From Pelagibacter sp052048135 (lineage in GTDB: Bacteria > Pseudomonadota > Alphaproteobacteria > Pelagibacterales > Pelagibacteraceae), in NCBI RefSeq assembly GCF_052048135.1, contig NZ_JBNAIM010000002.1, positions 558,001 to 622,000 of the forward strand: a stretch of DNA of 64,000 nt, in the 5' to 3' direction. Shown here one piece after another: positions 58,176-64,000 of this stretch. The notes under the pieces were generated by a model, which worked only from the letters and a program-made list of their open reading frames with translations, was not told where the DNA came from and made no database searches. Each line of letters starts with the position of its first letter. Positions within the stretch are counted from its first letter, which is position 1. The position numbers were made by a program, and so were the translations under genes.

Positions 58176-59496
58176 AGATCAAGATAGAATATTTAAAAAC
58201 TTATATAACGACCTAGGATCAGATGTAGCTTCGTCTCAAAAAAGAGGCGATTGGGTAAATACTAAAAACATCACTGACAAAGGTAGAGATTGGATCATTA
58301 ATGAAATTAAAGACTCACAACTGAGGGGTAGGGGTGGAGCAGGATTTCCAACAGGTTTAAAATGGTCTTTTGCACCTAAAGAAATTGGATCTAGACCTCA
58401 TTACTTAGTGATAAATGGAGATGAGTCAGAACCAGGAACATGTAAAGATAGAGATATATTAAGATTTGAACCACATAAATTAATCGAAGGATGTTTGATA
58501 GCTTCTTATGCTATTCAAGCACACGTTTGTTATATTTATATAAGAGGTGAATATTTTGTTGATGGACAAAAACTTCAAGCTGCAATTGATGAGGCTTATG
58601 AAAAAAAATTGATTGGTAAAAACGCAGCCGGAACTGGTTGGGATTTAGATATTTATATCCATTATGGAGCAGGGGCTTATATTTGCGGTGAAGAAACAGC
58701 TTTACTTGAAAGTATAGAAGGAAAAAAAGGTCAACCAAGATTAAAACCACCTTTTCCGGCATTAATAGGTCTTTATGGATGTCCTACAATAATTAACAAT
58801 GTTGAAACTATAGCTGTAGTTCCAACAATTCTTAGAAGAGGTGGTAAATGGTTTGCTTCTTTAGGTAGAGAAAAAAATACTGGTACAAAAATTTTTTGTA
58901 TTTCTGGCAATGTAAATAATCCATGTAATGTTGAAGAAGAAATGAATATACCTTTAAAAGAGTTAATAGAATTCCACGCTGGAGGAGTTATTGGTGGATG
59001 GGACAATTTACAAGCAGTTATACCTGGTGGATCGTCAATGCCATTAATCCCAAAAGAAAAATGTGAAACTTTAACAATGGATTTTGACTCTTTAATAGCT
59101 GAAAAAAGTGGATTAGGAACAGCTGGGGTAGTCGTCATTAATAAAGATCAAGATATTATTAAATGTATGGCTAGAATTGCAAGGTTTTATAAACATGAGA
59201 GTTGTGGACAATGTACTCCTTGTAGAGAAGGTTCAGGATGGATGTGGAGAATGCTTGAAAGAATGGCAAAAGGTGAGGCGTCACAAGATGAAGTTGAAAT
59301 GTTGGGTGATGTAACAAAACAAATTGAAGGTCATACTATTTGTGCTTTTGGTGAGGGATCATCCTGGCCAGTTCAGGGTTTATTAAGACATTTTAAAGAT
59401 GAAATTAAAAGAAGAAATAAATTTGATCCAATCGTAAAAGAGAATAAAAATATTCCCTATTTAGTGGATCAGCACTTACTAGATAAAAATGCTTAA
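58168..59496 (+). CDS. nuoF: NADH-quinone oxidoreductase subunit F
   Basis: A 442-residue NADH- and FMN-binding subunit. GRGGAGFPTGLKW and INGDESEPGTCKDR form the FMN/NADH site, GAGAYICGEETALLESIEG follows, and the 4Fe-4S cluster N3 cysteines are in ESCGQCTPCREG and near TICAFGEGSS. It oxidises NADH. It overlaps nuoE and nuoG by 8 bases each, with the same ATGCTTAA junction at both ends. Confidence 0.97.
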   Translation: MLKDQDRIFKNLYNDLGSDVASSQKRGDWVNTKNITDKGRDWIINEIKDSQLRGRGGAGFPTGLKWSFAPKEIGSRPHYLVINGDESEPGTCKDRDILRFEPHKLIEGCLIASYAIQAHVCYIYIRGEYFVDGQKLQAAIDEAYEKKLIGKNAAGTGWDLDIYIHYGAGAYICGEETALLESIEGKKGQPRLKPPFPALIGLYGCPTIINNVETIAVVPTILRRGGKWFASLGREKNTGTKIFCISGNVNNPCNVEEEMNIPLKELIEFHAGGVIGGWDNLQAVIPGGSSMPLIPKEKCETLTMDFDSLIAEKSGLGTAGVVVINKDQDIIKCMARIARFYKHESCGQCTPCREGSGWMWRMLERMAKGEASQDEVEMLGDVTKQIEGHTICAFGEGSSWPVQGLLRHFKDEIKRRNKFDPIVKENKNIPYLVDQHLLDKNA

Positions 59497-61522
59497 ATTA
59501 AAAGTAAATGATATCGACGTTGAAGTTGAAGAAGGACTAACAGTTCTTCAAGCTTGTGAAAAAGCAGGAGCTGAAATACCAAGGTTTTGTTATCATGAAA
59601 AGTTATCCATAGCTGGTAATTGTAGAATGTGTCTAGTAGAAATGGAAAAATCTCCCAAACCAATTGCCTCATGTGCAATGCCTGCCGCAGATGGAATGGT
59701 TATAAAAACAAATACTCCAAAAATAGAAAAATCTAGAAAAGGTGTTATGGAATTTTTATTAGCAAATCACCCATTGGATTGTCCTGTTTGTGACCAAGGA
59801 GGTGAATGTGATCTTCAAGATCAGTCAATGTTTTATGGAATAGATAAATCAAGATTTAAAGAAAATAAAAGAGCAGTGCCTGATAAGAATATGGGTCCTT
59901 TGATCAAAACTCAAATGACAAGATGTATTCATTGCACAAGATGTGTAAGATTCGCTACAGAGGTTGCAGGTGTTCCTGAGTTAGGTGCTATTGGAAGAGG
60001 TGAAGACATGCAAATTACTACATATCTTGAACAATCTGTACAATCCGAATTGTCAGGAAATGTTATTGATCTTTGTCCAGTTGGAGCCCTAACTTCAAAA
60101 CCTTATGTTTTTGAAGCTAGACCTTGGGAGTTAAAAAAAACAGAAACCATAGATGTAATGGATGCAGTTGGATCAAACATTAGGGTAGACACATACGATT
60201 GGGAGGTAAAGAGAATTTTGCCAATTATTAATGAAGATATTAATGAAGAATGGATTTCTGACAAAACACGATATGCATGTGATGGCTTATTAAACCAAAG
60301 ATTAGACACACCATATGTAAAATATAATAATAAATTTGAAAAAGCTTCATGGGATGAAGTTTACAAAATTATTAAGTCAAAAATAGAAAATACAAATAAA
60401 GAAAAAATATGTGGTTTTGTTGGAGATCTCATAAATATGGAGGCAAGTTTTATTTTTAAAGAATTTTTAGAGAGAACAATTGATACAAAAAAATATGAAT
60501 CTAGAGCAGTTAAAAATTTTATTAACAGTGAATTACGTGAAAATTATCTATTTAATTCTTCAATAAATGGAATCGAAGAATCTGATTTAATTTTATTAAT
60601 AGGAGCAAATCCAAGATATGAAGCAACAATGGTTAATGCAAGAATTCGAAAAGCTTATGTGAATAATAACACAAAAATAATTTCATTAAACAACGTTGGA
60701 GACTTAACTTATAATTATGAAAGTTTGGATGGAAAAACACAAACCATTAAGAATATTGCTGAAAATACAAATGATATTTCAAAATTAATCATAGACTCCA
60801 AAAAACCCATGGTTATATTCGGTGAATCCTTTTTTAATATTAAATCAGCAAAATATTTATTTAATTTATTTAAAGATTTTTTATTTAAAAATAACAAAAT
60901 AACAGATGATTGGAATCCAGTAAATGTTTTATCTGTAGATGCAGCAACTGTTGGAAGTTATGATTTAGATATAATTGATTCAGATAATAAACTCATAGAT
61001 GATTTAAAAGAAAATAAATTTGAAATTGTTTATTTACTTGGACAAGATAATTTGAATTTTAAAAAAAAAAATGAATTTGTAATCTATCAAGGAAGTCATG
61101 GAGATAAAGGAGCAGAGATTGCAGACCTAATTCTACCAGGTGCTGCATTTACTGAACAGTCTGGACATTATACGAATTTAGAGGGTAAAATTCAAAAAGC
61201 TTACAAGGCATCATATCCCCCAGGTGATGCAAAAGAAGATTGGCAAATAATAAATGATCTTGCTGAAGTAATGAATAATAGAAAACTTTTTAATGATAAA
61301 GATGAACTTGAAAGTAGTATGTTTAATTATTTGAAACTTAAAAAAGAAAAAAATATACCCAATTTAACAAACAAGATAGAGCAAAATGATTTTGAAAATG
61401 AACACTTGATTGTAAAATTTAGAGATTATTATTTTTCTAATGTAGTTGCTCGTTCATCAAAAACTATGGTTGAATGTAACAACTCAAAAATAAATTTTAA
61501 AAAAACTGGTACAGAAGGTTAA
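59489..61522 (+). CDS. nuoG: NADH-quinone oxidoreductase subunit G
   Basis: A 677-residue 75-kDa subunit. The N-terminal 2Fe-2S ligands (PRFCYHEKLSIAGNCRMCLVE region), the HPLDCPVCDQGGECDLQD histidine/cysteine cluster and the CIHCTRCVRF and VIDLCPVGAL 4Fe-4S motifs are all present. A molybdopterin-oxidoreductase-like domain without cofactor follows. The middle and C-terminal parts are Asn/Lys/Asp-rich and less conserved. It is 3 bases before nuoH. Confidence 0.96.
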   Translation: MLKLKVNDIDVEVEEGLTVLQACEKAGAEIPRFCYHEKLSIAGNCRMCLVEMEKSPKPIASCAMPAADGMVIKTNTPKIEKSRKGVMEFLLANHPLDCPVCDQGGECDLQDQSMFYGIDKSRFKENKRAVPDKNMGPLIKTQMTRCIHCTRCVRFATEVAGVPELGAIGRGEDMQITTYLEQSVQSELSGNVIDLCPVGALTSKPYVFEARPWELKKTETIDVMDAVGSNIRVDTYDWEVKRILPIINEDINEEWISDKTRYACDGLLNQRLDTPYVKYNNKFEKASWDEVYKIIKSKIENTNKEKICGFVGDLINMEASFIFKEFLERTIDTKKYESRAVKNFINSELRENYLFNSSINGIEESDLILLIGANPRYEATMVNARIRKAYVNNNTKIISLNNVGDLTYNYESLDGKTQTIKNIAENTNDISKLIIDSKKPMVIFGESFFNIKSAKYLFNLFKDFLFKNNKITDDWNPVNVLSVDAATVGSYDLDIIDSDNKLIDDLKENKFEIVYLLGQDNLNFKKKNEFVIYQGSHGDKGAEIADLILPGAAFTEQSGHYTNLEGKIQKAYKASYPPGDAKEDWQIINDLAEVMNNRKLFNDKDELESSMFNYLKLKKEKNIPNLTNKIEQNDFENEHLIVKFRDYYFSNVVARSSKTMVECNNSKINFKKTGTEG

Positions 61523-61525
61523 CTA

Positions 61526-62524
61526 ATGGAATATTTAAATATTATTTTTCAAGAAACATACAAGATTTTATTTTTACTCGTTCCTGTTTTAGTTTCTGTT
61601 GCAATGATTGTTTGGTTGGATCGTAGAGTTTGGGCTTTTGTTCAAAAAAGACAAGGTCCAAATGTTGTTGGCCCATTTGGGTTATTACAATCCCTTGCGG
61701 ATGCACTTAAATATATTTTTAAAGAAATAATTATTCCTGCTAGTTCAAATAAAATAATTTTTATTCTCGCGCCAATTATCACTATGACATTAGCTCTAGT
61801 AGCTTGGGCAGTAATTCCCTTTGGTGTTGATCAAGTACTAGCTGATATTAATGTTGGAATATTATATATTTTTGCAGTTTCATCACTAGGAGTTTATGGA
61901 ATAATCATGGGTGGATGGGCATCGAATTCAAAATATCCTTTTCTAGGATCAATTAGATCAGCAGCACAAATGGTATCTTATGAGGTTTCAATTGGAATTA
62001 TCATTATTAATGTTTTGTTATGTGTGGGATCATTAAATTTAAATGATATTGTAATTGCTCAAAGAAATATGTGGTTTGTAATACCATTATTTCCAATGTT
62101 TGTAATTTTTTTTATATCTGCATTAGCCGAAACAAATAGACCACCTTTTGATTTACCTGAAGCTGAAGCTGAACTTGTAGCAGGTTATCAAACAGAATAT
62201 TCAGGAATGATGTATGCAATGTTTTGGTTAGGAGAATATGCAAATATTTTACTAATGTGCGCCCTTGGTTCAATACTTTTTCTAGGTGGTTGGTTATCAC
62301 CAATCGATCTTTATCCTTTTAATTTAATACCAGGTGCACTTTGGTTAATTATTAAAATTTTATTATTGTTTATTCTTTTTGCCTTAGTTAAGGCGATTGT
62401 TCCAAGGTATAGATATGATCAGCTAATGAGATTAGGTTGGAAAATATTTTTACCATTATCTTTAACTTATGTTGTTTTGACAGCAAGTTATCTTTTTTAT
62501 TTTAACCTCTTACCAACAATTTAA
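61526..62524 (+). CDS. nuoH: NADH-quinone oxidoreductase subunit H
   Basis: A 332-residue membrane subunit with eight helices that forms the quinone chamber and couples to proton pumping. WLDRRVWAFVQKRQGPNVVG and ETNRPPFDLPEAEAELVAGYQTEYSG region are the diagnostic motifs. It is followed directly by nuoI with no gap between stop and ATG. Confidence 0.97.
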   Translation: MEYLNIIFQETYKILFLLVPVLVSVAMIVWLDRRVWAFVQKRQGPNVVGPFGLLQSLADALKYIFKEIIIPASSNKIIFILAPIITMTLALVAWAVIPFGVDQVLADINVGILYIFAVSSLGVYGIIMGGWASNSKYPFLGSIRSAAQMVSYEVSIGIIIINVLLCVGSLNLNDIVIAQRNMWFVIPLFPMFVIFFISALAETNRPPFDLPEAEAELVAGYQTEYSGMMYAMFWLGEYANILLMCALGSILFLGGWLSPIDLYPFNLIPGALWLIIKILLLFILFALVKAIVPRYRYDQLMRLGWKIFLPLSLTYVVLTASYLFYFNLLPTI

Positions 62525-63010
62525 ATGAAAATTACTAGATTTCTTAAAACTATATTGATGACAGACTTCATAGCAGGACTTTTTATTGCAATAAAAGAGT
62601 TATTTAAATCAAAAAAAACAATAAATTATCCGTTTGAAAAAGGTAAAATAAGTCCAAGATTTAGAGGAGAACATGCGCTTAGAAGATATCCAAATGGAGA
62701 GGAAAGATGTATAGCTTGTAAATTATGTGAAGCTGTTTGTCCAGCGCAAGCAATTACAATTGAGTCAGCACAAAGATCTGATGGAAGTAGAAAAACCACT
62801 CGTTACGATATAGACATGATGAAATGTATTTATTGTGGTTTATGCGAAGAGTCTTGTCCTGTAGATGCAATAGTGCAAGGACCTAATTTTGAATTTTCTA
62901 CAGAGACTCGTGAAGAACTTTATTATACAAAAGAAAAACTTCTTGATAATGGAGACAGGTGGGAAAATATTTTAGCCGCAAATATTAAAACTGATAATCC
63001 ATATAGATAA
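62525..63010 (+). CDS. nuoI: NADH-quinone oxidoreductase subunit I
   Basis: A 161-residue subunit carrying two 4Fe-4S clusters (N6a and N6b). The ligand motifs are CIACKLCEAVCPAQAI and CIYCGLCEESCPVDAI. The segment FRGEHALRRYPNGEERC is the standard lead-in. It bridges NuoG to NuoB in the electron chain. Confidence 0.98.
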   Translation: MKITRFLKTILMTDFIAGLFIAIKELFKSKKTINYPFEKGKISPRFRGEHALRRYPNGEERCIACKLCEAVCPAQAITIESAQRSDGSRKTTRYDIDMMKCIYCGLCEESCPVDAIVQGPNFEFSTETREELYYTKEKLLDNGDRWENILAANIKTDNPYR

Positions 63011-63013
63011 TTT

Positions 63014-63643
63014 ATGATAGCACACGCAATATTTTTTTATGTATTCTCAATAATTGCTGTTGTTTCTGCAATTATGGTAACAGTTTCTAAAAACACAGTT
63101 CATTCTGTCTTTTTTTTAATTCTTGATTTTATAAGCATATCCTGTCTTTTCATTATGATTGGTGCTGAATTTTTGGGCATGATAATGTTAATTGTTTATG
63201 TTGGTGCTGTAGCAGTATTATTTTTATTTGTTGTAATGATGTTGAACGTTGCTCAACAAAAAAATCAATGGTTTATTTCAGAGGAAAACTCAGGACATAT
63301 ACCTGTGGGATTATTGATTAGTACAATTATTTTTTTTGAACTAATAATTGTTATAGGTGGTTGGAAATATAAACCTGATTTATTTAAAGCTAGCAGTATT
63401 GTCACTAATGAAATTAGCAATACTCATTCTCTAGGACAAGTTCTATACACTGATTATATTCATATATTTCAAATAAGTGGAATGATTTTGCTTATTGCAA
63501 TGATAGGAGCAATTGTACTTACATTTAGACAAAGAGAAGGAGTCAAAAAACAAAGTTATTTAAAACAAATTTCAAGAGAAAGATCTGAGGGAGTAGAAGT
63601 ATTAGAGGTTGCTTCTAATAAGGGAGTCAAAATAGATGACTGA
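63014..63643 (+). CDS. nuoJ: NADH-quinone oxidoreductase subunit J
   Basis: A 209-residue membrane subunit with five helices. The key segment is GAEFLGMIMLIVYVGAVAVLFLFVVMML, which includes the pi-bulge helix involved in coupling. The C-terminal tail after the last helix is hydrophilic. It overlaps nuoK by 8 bases (ATGACTGA). Confidence 0.96.
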   Translation: MIAHAIFFYVFSIIAVVSAIMVTVSKNTVHSVFFLILDFISISCLFIMIGAEFLGMIMLIVYVGAVAVLFLFVVMMLNVAQQKNQWFISEENSGHIPVGLLISTIIFFELIIVIGGWKYKPDLFKASSIVTNEISNTHSLGQVLYTDYIHIFQISGMILLIAMIGAIVLTFRQREGVKKQSYLKQISRERSEGVEVLEVASNKGVKIDD

Positions 63644-63947
63644 GATAGGTTTAGGACATTATCTGACATTAGGTGCTGTTATTTTTAGTATTGGAATAAT
63701 AGGAATCTTTTTAAATCGAAAAAATATTATTGTAATTTTAATGAGCATAGAACTAATATTGTTGGCAGTTAATATTAATTTGGTATCTTTCTCTATCTAT
63801 TTAGGCGATTTATCTGGGCAAGTATTTACATTATTTATTCTAACAGTTGCTGCAGCTGAGGCTGCAATAGGGTTAGCAATAATTGTTGTTTACTATAGGA
63901 ATTCTGGAACAATACGTGTTGAGGAAATAGATAAATTGAAGGGATAA
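63636..63947 (+). CDS. nuoK: NADH-quinone oxidoreductase subunit K
   Basis: A 103-residue three-helix proton-channel subunit. The two membrane glutamates are in VILMSIELILLAVNINLV and TVAAAEAAIGLAIIVVYYR. Length and motifs are those of NuoK/MrpC-like proteins. The nuoL start follows 1 base after its stop. Confidence 0.97.
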   Translation: MTEIGLGHYLTLGAVIFSIGIIGIFLNRKNIIVILMSIELILLAVNINLVSFSIYLGDLSGQVFTLFILTVAAAEAAIGLAIIVVYYRNSGTIRVEEIDKLKG

Positions 63948-63948
63948 A

Positions 63949-64000
63949 ATGGAAATTTCAATTATTACATTGCCTTTAATAGCTTCAATTATCTCAGGTT
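63949..64000 (+). CDS. nuoL: NADH-quinone oxidoreductase subunit L, 5' end only
   Basis: An ATG one base after the nuoK stop opens a frame that runs off the right edge. The first 17 residues (MEISIITLPLIASIISG) form a hydrophobic helix as at the start of NuoL. The identification rests mostly on the conserved nuo gene order. Confidence 0.8.
   Translation, partial: MEISIITLPLIASIISG

Noticed and set aside
1..64000. CRISPR arrays, insertion sequences, prophage or integrase genes
   Set aside because: No regularly spaced repeats, transposase motifs, integrase motifs or long direct repeats were noticed. The two SDR genes and tandem tRNA genes are ordinary paralogy.

Overview
This window looks like a piece of a Pelagibacterales (SAR11) alphaproteobacterial chromosome, close to Candidatus Pelagibacter. 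The evidence is strong A+T richness, very short intergenic gaps, many genes overlapping by 4 or 8 bases, and a characteristic gene set: a TPP riboswitch directly in front of an SSS-family ThiV-like transporter, AprM-AprB-AprA with a TauE exporter, TRAP transport, AmtB without an adjacent PII gene, and a compact nuo operon. The strain cannot be named from the sequence alone. There is no rRNA, phage, insertion sequence, integrase or CRISPR array.

Layout. 1-8.2 kb: the end of an SMP-30 lactonase-like gene, ccdA, an AzoR-like flavoprotein, small proteins, riboswitch-thiV, an ABC-2 exporter, then sugar-nucleotide genes and an uncharacterised glycosyltransferase-like gene. 8.2-11.4 kb: isocitrate lyase (glyoxylate shunt) divergent from a ScfR/RamB-type regulator, with repeated TTTACAA boxes between them. 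11.4-15.2 kb: TPR protein, RseP, HU, AmtB and a structured element after amtB. 15.2-25.9 kb: housekeeping genes (heptosyltransferase-like, rhodanese, DsbA-fold isomerase, RecX, IMPase, MnmA, a MetC-like enzyme, MFS) and a complete p-aminobenzoate operon (pabB-pabA-pabC) ending in a HIT protein.

25.9-35.6 kb is the most distinctive block. AprM-AprB-AprA (sulfite to APS), an unknown 116-residue protein, a 44-residue membrane protein, a TauE/SafE exporter, SuyAB-like sulfolactate sulfo-lyase, Xsc sulfoacetaldehyde acetyltransferase and a FAD amine/amino-acid oxidase lie together. Read as a unit it is an organosulfonate island: C-S cleavage by SuyAB and Xsc releases sulfite, which Apr oxidises or TauE exports. 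35.6-44.8 kb holds an M23 peptidase, an SDR, TerC and a GMC dehydrogenase on the minus strand, and a TRAP transporter, an NCS1 permease and an SDR on the plus strand.

44.8-64 kb: small membrane proteins, YbgC, family 5 uracil-DNA glycosylase, histidine phosphatase, DUF1289, tRNA-Leu, the proteostasis run tig-clpP-clpX-lon, tRNA-Val, tRNA-Asp, and nuoABCDEFGHIJK plus the start of nuoL. A perfect 7-1-7 palindrome of Fur-box type lies upstream of nuoA.

About a dozen small genes (27-56 codons), many encoding one- or two-helix membrane proteins, were read directly from the sequence and are listed. Several start codons were moved downstream from the longest possible reading frame; each entry gives the reason.
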